NCBI GenBank assembly: GCA_900315525.1
Contig: OMZO01000028.1
Span: forward strand, 1-44,729
Source of the DNA: an uncultured Prevotella sp.
GTDB lineage: Bacteria; Bacteroidota; Bacteroidia; Bacteroidales; Bacteroidaceae
Reading direction: 5' to 3'
DNA length: 44,729 nt
The translations under genes were made by a program, and so were the position numbers. Positions 1 through 8,149 of the stretch are shown here, piece by piece; the first letter of the stretch is position 1; each line of letters opens with the position of its first letter. Below the pieces are notes generated by a model. The model was not told where the DNA came from, searched no databases, and saw only the letters and a list, made by a program, of their open reading frames with translations.

Positions 1-797
1 GGCAACAGGACTGCGAGCACATAGGCCAAGGCACCCACTTCCGATTCGTAATGAACTCCGTCTTTCCACACGTCACCCCAGAACAAGAATAGGCCAAAGT
101 GATATATCGTCCACGACAGCAGAATGGAACAGAGGATGATGATCAGAGAAGCGACGACAAAGGCATATTTGCGCAACAGTGTACCACATATTGTCATCAA
201 AGAAAGATTCCACACAGCAATGGCAAATATCACGAAAATATCCATCGCAATATAAAACCAGGTAAAACGATCGGAATCAGCGCACAGCACATCGGGTGTC
301 AGATTCTCTATCAGCTTGGGAAGTGCCGACGACCACCCATGATAGGTCTCTGCGGGGTCGCTGACAGAAACCTGAACCTGGTACTCTACAAAATATGACT
401 GCATCTTAAACCAAGCCATGCGCAAGCAGTCGCCCAGCACAAATGCCAACAATACGCAAGCCACACAGATGACGGAGGTATAGACCAGTAGCGAGAGGAA
501 CTTCTCGAGATTCGTGGCAGGCATCATCAAGAATGCCTGACGCTTACGCTTCTCATTCACACTCGACACGATGGTACTGGCCATGATAAGTGAAACCAGT
601 ATAAAGAGTGCACATCCCATCGTTCCGTAATAGTAAACCATCTGCCAAGCAGAATATCTCCCAATCTCCGCCGTCATCAGCTCGCCCACAAACACAGCCA
701 CGACAGAGCCTATGGTCCACATCAGCAAGGTACGGAAATTGACTGCCATCACCCAACGGAGCGTCTTTCCAAATCTATTGAAACTAAACGAATTCAT
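1..797 (-). CDS. ABC exporter membrane subunit, paralogue of the next gene (3' end outside window)
   Basis: The minus frame is open from an ATG at 797 to the window edge, giving about 265 residues with no stop, so the C-terminus is missing. It has several hydrophobic segments, for example around residues 24-40, 54-76 and 107-128, and further ones near the cut end, as expected of an ABC-2-type permease. A soluble-side motif MMPATNLEKF (about residues 92-101) matches LMLPASNLEKY in the upstream gene, and the N-termini also align (FNRFGKTLRW against VNRFWKLVRW), so the two are paralogues. Only 4 bases separate it from the upstream stop codon, so it is the third gene of the ABC operon. The role as a transporter subunit follows from the adjacent ATPase; the substrate is unknown. 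Confidence 0.75.
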   Translation of the reverse strand, partial: MNSFSFNRFGKTLRWVMAVNFRTLLMWTIGSVVAVFVGELMTAEIGRYSAWQMVYYYGTMGCALFILVSLIMASTIVSSVNEKRKRQAFLMMPATNLEKFLSLLVYTSVICVACVLLAFVLGDCLRMAWFKMQSYFVEYQVQVSVSDPAETYHGWSSALPKLIENLTPDVLCADSDRFTWFYIAMDIFVIFAIAVWNLSLMTICGTLLRKYAFVVASLIIILCSILLSWTIYHFGLFLFWGDVWKDGVHYESEVGALAYVLAVLL

Positions 798-801
798 ATC
801 T

Positions 802-1593
802 TTACACATTTACATATTTACCTATCACCTGCTGACGACAGAAGAACTTGTAAGACAGCCAGTAGTTAAACGCAATCAAGAAGATATAGATCACATCCCA
901 CAGACGTAGCAGACTGACGGCCGTATGACTGCTAATGCTACTGGAGACCCCATCATTCGGCCACAGAGAACCCAAGATGATGCCAAAGGCAATCAGCGCG
1001 ACACTCGTCAATATCCAACTGTACTTATGTGAACGGAAGAAGGTGGCACCAACGGCATAGCACGAGTGAAACCATACGAAAGTGAGTACGATGCAGACAA
1101 TCAGGGATCGGGGTACGACATTGGAAGGCGGGAAGACAATGTTAAAATCAAGACTCATCAAATACTGCATCACCAGCATCCTGCCCTCATGCCCCGACAG
1201 CCAATTCACCAGATACTGCAACAAGTCGGCTACTATAAACGAACCTACAAAACTGGGCAGCAACAGAAGCCAATAGCTATAGCGCACCAGGTATTTCTCA
1301 AGATTCGAGGCTGGCAGCATCAGCAGTCGCTGGTCGTCGTGCTTGCCTTGCATGCTATTGAACATCATCGTGGGACCCAACACCAGAATGGCGATGGTCG
1401 TGCATAACAACATAGATGCACAAGCCTGATAAGCAGCCAATGAATCATTAAACTTCGTCACACAAGTGAAGAATAGAAACACCAACGTAAAGACCACCAG
1501 CCAACTCAGCGTGTTCTTCACGAACCAGCGACGATCCATCGTCAGCGACCAGCGCACCAACTTCCAAAACCTATTTACATTAAAATGTATCAT
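802..1593 (-). CDS. ABC exporter membrane subunit
   Basis: This 263-residue protein has about six hydrophobic segments and no signal peptide, consistent with an ABC-2-type permease. The cytoplasmic motif LMLPASNLEKY around residues 92-102 is shared with the downstream paralogue. The start is supported by an unusually good Shine-Dalgarno for this phylum (AGGAGG ending about 8 bases before the ATG). It lies 20 bases after the ATPase gene and 4 bases before the next permease, so one ATPase probably serves a permease heterodimer, as in YtrBCD-like exporters of other bacteria. The substrate cannot be read from the sequence; drug, bacteriocin or envelope-stress roles are possible for this family. 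Confidence 0.75.
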   Translation of the reverse strand: MIHFNVNRFWKLVRWSLTMDRRWFVKNTLSWLVVFTLVFLFFTCVTKFNDSLAAYQACASMLLCTTIAILVLGPTMMFNSMQGKHDDQRLLMLPASNLEKYLVRYSYWLLLLPSFVGSFIVADLLQYLVNWLSGHEGRMLVMQYLMSLDFNIVFPPSNVVPRSLIVCIVLTFVWFHSCYAVGATFFRSHKYSWILTSVALIAFGIILGSLWPNDGVSSSISSHTAVSLLRLWDVIYIFLIAFNYWLSYKFFCRQQVIGKYVNV

Positions 1594-1613
1594 AGTCAGT
1601 CCTCCTCTCTTTG

Positions 1614-2429
1614 TTAGATCTTGCCCTGTGTCACAGCATTAAAGAGCAGTTCGAGATTAATCTGAGTCTCAGCACTGTCGGCCTTGCGAGGAGAGATAAC
1701 GGCGTTGCCCTGCAACGAAGGCTCAGCATAGAGTACGTCGTCCATCTCGGCTGGCGTACGATATTCGAAGACATACTTCTCTGTGATCTCAGCCACCGAA
1801 GCATCGAGCAGCAGCTTCTGCGGTGTAAGTATCAGGATATGATCCAGCAGCGATTCTACGTCGTGAACCTGATGGGTAGAGATGATTAGCGTGCGATCTT
1901 CCGTCATGTACTGGGCTACGACCTTGCGGAACTGCGACTTTGATGGGATATCGAGACCGTTTGTAGGTTCGTCCATCAAGAGCAGTCTGGTATTGGCAGC
2001 GAGGGCAAATGACATAAACACCTTCTTCTTCTGTCCCATCGAGAGGGCATTGAGTTTCAGGTCTGTCGTGAGTTCAAAGTCCTTCAGACAATTCTCAAGT
2101 ACTTCGCGAGAGAAACGAGGATAGAAAGGCTCGTTGATCTTCACATACTGCTCCAGTGACATGCTGGGCAGGTCGAACTCCTCTGGCACGATGAAAATCT
2201 CGCTCAATGTCTCAGGACGGCGCAATCTGGTCTCGACACCATCGAAAGCCACACTACCCTTCTTAGGTCTCAGCAGGCCGCTGATGAGATACAGCAGCGT
2301 GCTCTTACCCGTACCATTCTTACCTAGCAGACCGTAGATATTGTTTTGCTCCAGCGTCAGACTGAAATCATCGAATACCAGACCCTTCTGACCTGCATAC
2401 TTGAAACTGATGTTGTTTACTTCTATCAT
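1614..2429 (-). CDS. ABC transporter ATP-binding protein (YtrB/CcmA-like)
   Basis: A 271-residue ABC ATPase. It shows Walker A GKNGTGKS (36-43), signature LSMGQ (129-133), Walker B LLLMDEP with D153-E154, and the H-loop histidine H186 (STHQ). The usual Q-loop glutamine region reads VPEEFDLP, as in YtrB-type exporters. An upstream in-frame extension exists, but it crosses the promoter and operator, so I place the start at the ATG of MIEVNN, preceded by AGGAA. It is the first gene of a three-gene operon and should energise the two membrane proteins that follow. The inverted repeat in its leader suggests control by a GntR/YtrA-type repressor, although no such gene lies next to it in the window. 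Confidence 0.9.
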   Translation of the reverse strand: MIEVNNISFKYAGQKGLVFDDFSLTLEQNNIYGLLGKNGTGKSTLLYLISGLLRPKKGSVAFDGVETRLRRPETLSEIFIVPEEFDLPSMSLEQYVKINEPFYPRFSREVLENCLKDFELTTDLKLNALSMGQKKKVFMSFALAANTRLLLMDEPTNGLDIPSKSQFRKVVAQYMTEDRTLIISTHQVHDVESLLDHILILTPQKLLLDASVAEITEKYVFEYRTPAEMDDVLYAEPSLQGNAVISPRKADSAETQINLELLFNAVTQGKI

Positions 2430-2466
2430 AATTCCTGTATTTATTATTGATTTAACCTCTGTAATA

Positions 2467-2488
2467 GTGTACCACTTTAATAGTACAC
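2467..2488. promoter_or_regulatory. Inverted-repeat operator of the ABC operon
   Basis: GTGTAC (2467-2472) and GTACAC (2483-2488) are perfect inverted arms 10 bases apart. The element sits immediately downstream of the minus-strand -7 box, covering the expected transcription start. The TGTAC half-site resembles operators of YtrA-subfamily GntR repressors, which often control small ABC exporter operons. A bound repressor here would block initiation. The regulator is an inference. Confidence 0.6.
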
Positions 2489-2489
2489 C

Positions 2490-2523
2490 GCAAAAGTACA
2501 ACAAAAAACTGATTCCCTCCAAA
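2490..2523 (-). promoter_or_regulatory. Promoter of the ABC exporter operon
   Basis: On the minus strand TTTG (2520-2523) is followed after 21 bases by TACTTTTGC (2490-2498), matching the Bacteroidota -33/-7 promoter pattern. The operator begins one base downstream of the -7 box. Confidence 0.65.
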
Positions 2524-2590
2524 CTTTTTGGAAGGAATCTTCATTTTCTTAACATTCTTTAAGCTATTGGCCTCGCGCGAACCTAATTTA

Positions 2591-3478
2591 TTAGCGCGTA
2601 TCGGCGCCCCACATCATCTTCTCACGGAGAGCATCAAAATAACGATGACCAGGACGCTTCACCACTTGAACGTCGTAAGGTGCTCTGCTCAGGGTCAGCC
2701 TAGTGCCTTCCTTGCATTTCTCCGAGCGACCGTCGATAGCAACCAGGAAGTTATGACTGCGGCTCTCGACTTCCAGTTTTATGACAGATGAATCGGCAAG
2801 GACTATCGGACGCACATTGAGCGAATGAGGTGCAACAGCCGTCATCGAGAACACCTTCGTACCCGGCACGATGATTGGACCTCCGTTTGACAGTGAATAG
2901 GCCGTAGAACCCGTTGGCGTGGATATCACCAGACCGTCGGCCTGATAGGTATTCAGATACTGGCCATTGACATGAGCCTTGATGGAAATCATGGCAGCAG
3001 TATCCCGTTTCAGGATGGCCACATCGTTCAGTGCACAGTTGAAGCCCTCGAAGGCCTCACCATTGGTAGTCACCTCTATCAGGGCACGCGACTCTACGGA
3101 AAAATCGTCATGATAGAGCGCATCCAGACATCGCCCGATATCCTCCGGACATACATCAGCCAGAAAACCCAGACGCCCCATGTTCACACCCAGGATAGGA
3201 ATCTGCTTCTCCCTCACCCTGCTGGCAGCCTTGAGGAACGTACCGTCGCCACCCATAGAGATCACGAAATCGGCATCGAAATCATCACCCTCGAACACCT
3301 TGGCAGTGTCCAAGTCGTGAAGATGATGGTCGCACAGGAATCCATAATAGTCTTTATCCACATACAACTCGGCACCGAAGACAGAGAGCATGGTCAACAC
3401 TTGCTGAATCGCTGCCGACTTCTTCATCTGATAGCTATTGCCAAAGATGGCAAATTTCAATTTACGATGCTCCATCAT
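2591..3478 (-). CDS. nadK: NAD kinase
   Basis: This enzyme phosphorylates NAD to NADP using ATP in the cytoplasm. The 295-residue protein carries the family signature GGDGT (76-80), followed by NMGRLGFLAD and the STPTGSTAYSLSNGGPI segment that forms the NAD site, and the C-terminal APHSLNVRP region. Length is normal for the family. An in-frame TTG further upstream lies inside the -7 promoter box, so the start must be one of the two adjacent ATGs at 3478 or 3475. With the promoter at 3493-3501, the leader is only about 10 bases. It is transcribed divergently from the DJ-1/ispD/recG operon. Confidence 0.95.
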   Translation of the reverse strand: MMEHRKLKFAIFGNSYQMKKSAAIQQVLTMLSVFGAELYVDKDYYGFLCDHHLHDLDTAKVFEGDDFDADFVISMGGDGTFLKAASRVREKQIPILGVNMGRLGFLADVCPEDIGRCLDALYHDDFSVESRALIEVTTNGEAFEGFNCALNDVAILKRDTAAMISIKAHVNGQYLNTYQADGLVISTPTGSTAYSLSNGGPIIVPGTKVFSMTAVAPHSLNVRPIVLADSSVIKLEVESRSHNFLVAIDGRSEKCKEGTRLTLSRAPYDVQVVKRPGHRYFDALREKMMWGADTR

Positions 3479-3492
3479 TATGTCTTTTGGGT

Positions 3493-3501
3493 GCAAAGAT
3501 A
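3493..3501 (-). promoter_or_regulatory. -7 promoter element of nadK
   Basis: TATCTTTGC on the minus strand lies about 15 bases before the nadK ATG, giving a near-leaderless mRNA. No clear TTTG -33 element is seen. Confidence 0.6.
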
Positions 3502-3509
3502 CGAAGAAG

Positions 3510-3533
3510 TTAAGAATTATGAGTTAAGAATTA
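3510..3533. repeat. Short direct repeat in the nadK/DJ-1 intergenic region
   Basis: Two perfect copies of TTAAGAATTA (3510-3519 and 3524-3533) are spaced 14 bases start to start, in an AT-rich divergent intergenic region. They are too short to be a mobile element; function is unknown. Confidence 0.5.
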
Positions 3534-3563
3534 AGAAAAATTACAATGGCGACAACAGATTAT

Positions 3564-3591
3564 TCATTTTTCACTTTTCACTTTTCACTTT
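3564..3591 (+). repeat. Heptanucleotide tandem repeat TCACTTT
   Basis: Three perfect tandem copies of TCACTTT (3571-3591) are preceded by a degenerate copy TCATTTT (3564-3570). The array lies in the -33 region of the promoter at 3598-3606. A related TCACTNT heptamer array occurs at 12434-12454. Confidence 0.7.
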
Positions 3592-3597
3592 TTTATG

Positions 3598-3606
3598 TAT
3601 CTTTGC
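3598..3606 (+). promoter_or_regulatory. -7 promoter element of the DJ-1/ispD/recG operon
   Basis: TATCTTTGC lies 27 bases before the ATG of the DJ-1-like gene. No TTTG is found at the usual distance upstream, where the heptamer repeats sit instead. Confidence 0.6.
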
Positions 3607-3633
3607 ATTCAGAAATCCTAAAAACAAAAGATT

Positions 3634-4200
3634 ATGGCAAAAGTTTATGTGTTTCTGGCAAACGGCTTCGAGGATGTCGAGGCCCTGATTCCCATCGATG
3701 TGCTACGCAGAGGCAACGTAGAGGTGATAACAGTGAGTACGACGGATACGGACATCGTTGAGTCTGCCCACGGCGTAGGTATCCGTGCTGACGTGATGTT
3801 CGATGACTGCGACTTTGCTGATGCCGACCTGCTGATGCTGCCTGGCGGCATGCCGGGAGCCAGCAACCTCTTTGCCCATGAAGGCGTTTGCAAGGCACTG
3901 CTGTCCCAGCAGGAGCATGGAAAGAAGATTGCCGCCATCTGTGCCTCACCGGCCGTAGTGCTCGCGCAGCTGGGCATCCTCGACGGCAAGAAGGCTACTT
4001 GCTATCCAGGCTTCGAGCAGATGCTGACAACTGCCGACTACACCGGTGAACTGGTAACGGTGGATGGCAACATCACCACTGGCGAAGGTCCTGCTGCCGC
4101 CTTCCCCTATGCCTACACGATCCTGGCAGATCTTGTCGATGAACAGACCGCCAGTCAGATAGCAGAAGGCATGCGCTTCAAGCACTTAATGGAGGCATAA
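3634..4200 (+). CDS. DJ-1/PfpI family protein (YajL-like)
   Basis: This 188-residue protein is a single DJ-1/PfpI domain. The nucleophilic cysteine is C103 in AAICASP, and the conserved partner glutamate is E16 in [10 protein letters not shown], which aligns with E18 of human DJ-1. The PGGMPGA loop (70-76) is also present. Members act as redox-sensitive chaperones or small hydrolases; deglycase activity has been claimed for some and is disputed. The length is typical and the protein should be cytoplasmic. Its stop codon overlaps the ispD start by one base (TAATG), so the two are translationally coupled. The catalytic residues are intact, but the exact substrate cannot be inferred. Confidence 0.9.
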   Translation: MAKVYVFLANGFEDVEALIPIDVLRRGNVEVITVSTTDTDIVESAHGVGIRADVMFDDCDFADADLLMLPGGMPGASNLFAHEGVCKALLSQQEHGKKIAAICASPAVVLAQLGILDGKKATCYPGFEQMLTTADYTGELVTVDGNITTGEGPAAAFPYAYTILADLVDEQTASQIAEGMRFKHLMEA

Positions 4201-4862
4201 TGGACTACGTGATTATTGTAGCAGGGGGTAAAGGACTGCGCATGGGCAGCGATATCCCCAAGCAGTTTCTACCCATCGGCGGCAAACCTGTATTGATGCG
4301 TACACTGGAGCGCTTCAGGGCCTACTCCAGCGACTTACAGATCATCCTCGTATTGCCAGAAGCCCAACAGGACTATTGGCGACAGCTCTGCGAGGAGTAT
4401 CATTTCGATGTCGAATACCAACTAGCAAATGGCGGACAGACGCGTTTCCACTCCGTACAGAACGGCTTGGCATTGGTGCCCGACGATGCCGAGGGTGTGG
4501 TGGGTGTGCACGATGGCGTGCGCCCCTTCCCGAGCATCGAGGTGATCCGTAACTGTTACGAGACTGCAAGAGAGAAAAAAGCCGTCATCCCCGTGATTCC
4601 CGTCGTTGAGACTGTACGTCATCTCGAAAACAAGGGTTCTGTGACGGTGCCACGCAGCGACTACCGTCTGGTGCAGACGCCGCAGACCTTCGATATACAA
4701 CTCTTAAAGGCGGCCAACCATCAGCCTTATAACGACGGTTTCACCGATGACGCCTCCGTGGTGGAGAGCTACGGACACGCCATCACCCTCGTCGAGGGCA
4801 ACCGCGAGAACATCAAGATCACCACCCCCTACGACATGAAGATCGCAGAAGTGCTTATCTGA
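4200..4862 (+). CDS. ispD: 2-C-methyl-D-erythritol 4-phosphate cytidylyltransferase
   Basis: IspD makes CDP-methylerythritol from MEP and CTP in the non-mevalonate isoprenoid pathway. The N-terminal nucleotide-binding signature is intact: [16 protein letters not shown] at residues 8-23. The [10 protein letters not shown] segment near residue 100 and the TDDASVVE segment near residue 181 also match the family. At 220 residues it has the usual length. It overlaps its neighbours by one base at each end (TAATG and TGATG), so the DJ-1, ispD and recG genes form a tightly coupled operon. No other MEP-pathway gene is in the window. Confidence 0.95.
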   Translation: MDYVIIVAGGKGLRMGSDIPKQFLPIGGKPVLMRTLERFRAYSSDLQIILVLPEAQQDYWRQLCEEYHFDVEYQLANGGQTRFHSVQNGLALVPDDAEGVVGVHDGVRPFPSIEVIRNCYETAREKKAVIPVIPVVETVRHLENKGSVTVPRSDYRLVQTPQTFDIQLLKAANHQPYNDGFTDDASVVESYGHAITLVEGNRENIKITTPYDMKIAEVLI

Positions 4863-6955
4863 TGGATATCCTCGAGCAAGACATACAGTACCTGCCGGGA
4901 GTAGGTCCCAACAGGAAGAAGTTACTGGGTGAAGAACTCGGTATCCACACTTATGGCGACCTGCTCGAGAACTATCCTTATAAATATGTAGACCGCTCCA
5001 AGGTCTATACCATCCATGAACTGACGGGCGATATGCCCTTCGTGCAGATCGTTGGTCATATCCTCAGTTTCGAGACGTTCTCGATGGGACCGCGAAAAGA
5101 ACGCGTCGTGGCCCACTTCAGCGACGGTACAGGTATCGCAGACCTTGTATGGTTCCAAGGGGGCAAGTATGCGAAACAGACTTATAAGATAGGTACGGAA
5201 TATGTCGTATTCGGCAAACCCACCATCTTCAACAACCGCATCAACATCACCCATCCAGACCTGGACCGTGCCGATGAGCTGGAACTCTCCAACATGGGAC
5301 TGCAACCCTACTATACCACCACGGAGAAGATGAAGAAACGCGGGCTCACATCGCGTTCGCTCGAGAAACTCACGAGAGCCATGATCGAGAAGCTGCCGCC
5401 ACAGCCCGAGACCATCCCCGACTTCATCACTGCCCCACTCCACCTCATGGAGCGTGACGAGGCACTGCGTATCATCCACTATCCCAAGAACGCCAAAGAC
5501 TTGGAGCGTGCCCGTGTACGTCTGAAATTCGAGGAACTGTTTTTCGTGCAACTCAACATTGTCAGATATGCCAGCGACCATCGCCGCAAGTACCGAGGCT
5601 ACGTCTTCTCTCGCGTCGGTGAAAGTTTTAATTCCTTCTACCACAACAACTTACCTTTTCCACTGACGGAGGCACAGAAACGTGTCATCAGAGAGATCAG
5701 GAAAGACACTGGCTCTGGACGACAGATGAACCGTCTGCTGCAAGGTGACGTTGGTTCCGGTAAGACACTGGTAGCACTGATGACGATGCTCATTGCCATC
5801 GATAATGGTTATCAAGCCTGTATCATGGCTCCCACGGAAATACTCGCCGAACAGCATCTGGCTACCATCATGGGGTTCTTGAAAGACATGGACCTGCGGG
5901 TGGCTCTGCTGACGGGTATCGTCAAAGGCAAGCGTCGCGAAGAGGTCCTTGAGGGCCTACTCGACGGCACCATCAACATCCTTGTAGGCACTCACGCCGT
6001 CATCGAGGACACCGTACAGTTTGCACGTCTGGGAATGGTTGTCGTCGATGAACAGCACCGCTTCGGTGTGGCCCAGCGTGCCAAGTTGTGGAGCAAGAGT
6101 GAGAATCCGCCCCACGTCTTGGTGATGACAGCCACCCCAATCCCTCGCACTTTGGCAATGACGCTCTATGGCGACTTGGACGTCAGCGTCATCGACGAAT
6201 TGCCGCCGGGTCGTAAACCTGTGAGAACCACTCACGTCTTCGACACCCGCATGACGTCACTCTACGACGGCATCCGTCAGCAGATCCGCTCGGGCCGCCA
6301 GGTATATATCGTATTCCCCCTGATAGAGGAGAGTGCCAAGAGCGACCTCAAGAATCTTGAAGACGGTTTCGAGGTACTGAAACAGGCCTTCCCGGAATTC
6401 CGTCTCAGCAAGGTGCATGGCCGCATGAAGCCGAAAGACAAGGAAGAAGAGATGCAGCGCTTCGTCAACGGTGAGACTCAGATTCTCGTTGCTACCACCG
6501 TCATCGAGGTAGGCGTCAACGTGCCCAACGCCTCCGTGATGGTCATCCTCGACGCCCAGCGTTTCGGTCTCTCTCAGCTTCACCAGCTCAGAGGACGAGT
6601 AGGACGAGGTGCCGATCAGAGTTTCTGCATCCTCGTCACCCCTTACAAACTCAGTGAGGAGACCCGGAAACGCATCGATATCATGTGCGACACCAACGAT
6701 GGTTTCCGCATAGCAGAGGCCGACTTGAAACTGCGCGGCCCTGGCGACCTTGAGGGAACCCAACAGAGCGGCATGGCCTTCGACTTGAAAATTGCAGACA
6801 TCGCCCGCGACGGACAACTCGTGCAGATGGCTCGCGACGAGGCACAGAAAATCATTGAGGACGACCCGGATTGTGCCTCTCCCCGCTATCAGTTGTTATG
6901 GAACAGACTGCGCCAATTACGTAAAACAAATATTAATTGGGCGGCTATTTCATGA
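4862..6955 (+). CDS. recG: ATP-dependent DNA helicase RecG
   Basis: RecG is a double-stranded DNA translocase that reverses stalled replication forks and processes recombination intermediates. The 697-residue protein has an N-terminal wedge/OB region, including the PGVGPNRKKLL stretch at 12-22, followed by helicase motifs: Walker A GDVGSGKT (295-302), motif II DEQH (396-399), motif III TATPIPRT (423-430), and the C-terminal QLRGRVGRG motif VI. Length and order are normal. It starts by a one-base overlap with ispD. No convincing hairpin terminator follows within the 70 bases before the next promoter. Confidence 0.96.
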   Translation: MDILEQDIQYLPGVGPNRKKLLGEELGIHTYGDLLENYPYKYVDRSKVYTIHELTGDMPFVQIVGHILSFETFSMGPRKERVVAHFSDGTGIADLVWFQGGKYAKQTYKIGTEYVVFGKPTIFNNRINITHPDLDRADELELSNMGLQPYYTTTEKMKKRGLTSRSLEKLTRAMIEKLPPQPETIPDFITAPLHLMERDEALRIIHYPKNAKDLERARVRLKFEELFFVQLNIVRYASDHRRKYRGYVFSRVGESFNSFYHNNLPFPLTEAQKRVIREIRKDTGSGRQMNRLLQGDVGSGKTLVALMTMLIAIDNGYQACIMAPTEILAEQHLATIMGFLKDMDLRVALLTGIVKGKRREEVLEGLLDGTINILVGTHAVIEDTVQFARLGMVVVDEQHRFGVAQRAKLWSKSENPPHVLVMTATPIPRTLAMTLYGDLDVSVIDELPPGRKPVRTTHVFDTRMTSLYDGIRQQIRSGRQVYIVFPLIEESAKSDLKNLEDGFEVLKQAFPEFRLSKVHGRMKPKDKEEEMQRFVNGETQILVATTVIEVGVNVPNASVMVILDAQRFGLSQLHQLRGRVGRGADQSFCILVTPYKLSEETRKRIDIMCDTNDGFRIAEADLKLRGPGDLEGTQQSGMAFDLKIADIARDGQLVQMARDEAQKIIEDDPDCASPRYQLLWNRLRQLRKTNINWAAIS

Positions 6956-7027
6956 CATTAAGTGTTAAAAGACCACAAAAGATTGTTAACGCAAACAAGT
7001 TCCTGCATATTTTAGGAATTAATTTTC

Positions 7028-7036
7028 TACCTTTGC
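7028..7036 (+). promoter_or_regulatory. -7 promoter element of the M23 peptidase gene
   Basis: TACCTTTGC on the plus strand lies 68 bases upstream of the ATG, giving a leader of about 60 bases, longer than most in this window. Confidence 0.6.
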
Positions 7037-7104
7037 ACCGAAATCGTCAACAAAGACGCTTGCGACATGCAAGAAAATACTCTAACAAGTAAAACCAAAA
7101 CCCA

Positions 7105-8064
7105 ATGATATCAATTAAGATTTTTAAAAAGACAGCTTTTTTATTCTTCTTGACACTTACCACAACATCAGCTGCAGGACAGGATCTTCTGGCCCGTCAG
7201 GCTCCCGTTGACCGTAAGATGAAAGCCGTAGACTCCATAGTACTCAACAAACTGATCGAGCAGGAGATGCTTGAGAATCCCTCAGGTGACCTCTATGACG
7301 AGTGGGACAATGAGCTTACTCACTACTCTGGTAGCGTTCTGCCCAATGAGACCACCATCGACCTGCGCGGTTTCTGCATGCCTACAACCAGTCGTGTCAT
7401 CACCTCAAACTTCGGTGCCCGTTGGGGACGCCAGCACAAGGGACTCGACATCAAGGTCTATATCGGTGATACCATCCGCGCTGCCTTCAGTGGTAAGGTA
7501 CGTATCGTGAAATATGAGCCAAGAGGCTATGGTAAATATGTTGTGATTCGTCACTACAACGGATTAGAGACCTACTACGGTCACATGTCCAAGCAGCTTG
7601 TCACCGAGAATGAAGAGGTGAAGGCTGGCGATCCTATCGGACTGGGTGGTAACACAGGTCGTAGCACCGGTTCTCACCTTCACTTCGAGACACGCCTCTG
7701 TGGTGTAGCCCTGAACCCCGCACTGATGTTTGACTTCCGCAATCAGGATGTTACAGGCGACTCCTACACCTTCCGCCGCAGCCGCTATGCTGCTGAGTCG
7801 GCTCAGGCTACTCGTCTGCGCGGTGTTAACGCCAATGGTGGTACCGGCCGTTTCGACAACGATTCTGACGATGATTCAGAATTGGCTATCGCAGCCCCAT
7901 CAGCATCTTTCGCACCTGAGACTCACTTCCATAAGGTGAAGAAAGGCGAGACACTTCAGTCTGTTGCCCGCAAGTGCCACACGACTGTTGATGCCCTCTG
8001 CCGCTTGAATCGTATCGGCAAGAACATCCGCCTGATGCCAGGACAGATCCTGAAATACAACTAA
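7105..8064 (+). CDS. Secreted M23 metallopeptidase with C-terminal LysM domain
   Basis: A 319-residue envelope protein likely to cut peptidoglycan cross-links or to activate amidases. It starts with a signal peptide ending near AAGQ (23-26). The LytM/M23 domain spans about 90-215, with zinc ligands H111 and D115 (HKGLD) and H193, and the catalytic histidines H160 and H191 (SHLHFE), all matching the LytM spacing. A low-complexity acidic linker (about 250-275) leads to a C-terminal LysM domain (about 277-318; KVKKGETLQSVARK) that should bind glycan strands. The gene is monocistronic and followed by a strong terminator. All catalytic residues are present, so an active endopeptidase is favoured over an EnvC-type regulator. 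Confidence 0.93.
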   Translation: MISIKIFKKTAFLFFLTLTTTSAAGQDLLARQAPVDRKMKAVDSIVLNKLIEQEMLENPSGDLYDEWDNELTHYSGSVLPNETTIDLRGFCMPTTSRVITSNFGARWGRQHKGLDIKVYIGDTIRAAFSGKVRIVKYEPRGYGKYVVIRHYNGLETYYGHMSKQLVTENEEVKAGDPIGLGGNTGRSTGSHLHFETRLCGVALNPALMFDFRNQDVTGDSYTFRRSRYAAESAQATRLRGVNANGGTGRFDNDSDDDSELAIAAPSASFAPETHFHKVKKGETLQSVARKCHTTVDALCRLNRIGKNIRLMPGQILKYN

Positions 8065-8090
8065 TCCTGGAATTTTATCACTCAACAATA

Positions 8091-8122
8091 AATCCCACCC
8101 TCATCGGGTGGGATTCTTTTTT
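8091..8122 (+). terminator. Rho-independent terminator after the M23 gene
   Basis: A perfect 10-bp stem, AATCCCACCC / GGGTGGGATT, with a 5-base loop is followed by a run of six T after one C. It lies between convergent genes and might also serve the minus strand weakly. Confidence 0.9.
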
Positions 8123-8149
8123 ATGTTGTGGAGTCCGACTCCACGAGGA

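Noticed and set aside
3564-3591. Possible CRISPR-like or mobile repeat
   Set aside because: The unit is only 7 bases with no spacers and no cas gene. It is a simple tandem repeat.
2972-3688. A 238-codon plus-strand frame across nadK and the intergenic region
   Set aside because: It is antisense to the conserved NAD kinase motifs, runs through two promoters and the repeats, and ends inside the DJ-1 gene.
4922-6817. Long minus-strand frames (240 and 186 codons) opposite recG
   Set aside because: They mirror conserved RecG helicase motifs and have no start signals or homology I can recognise.
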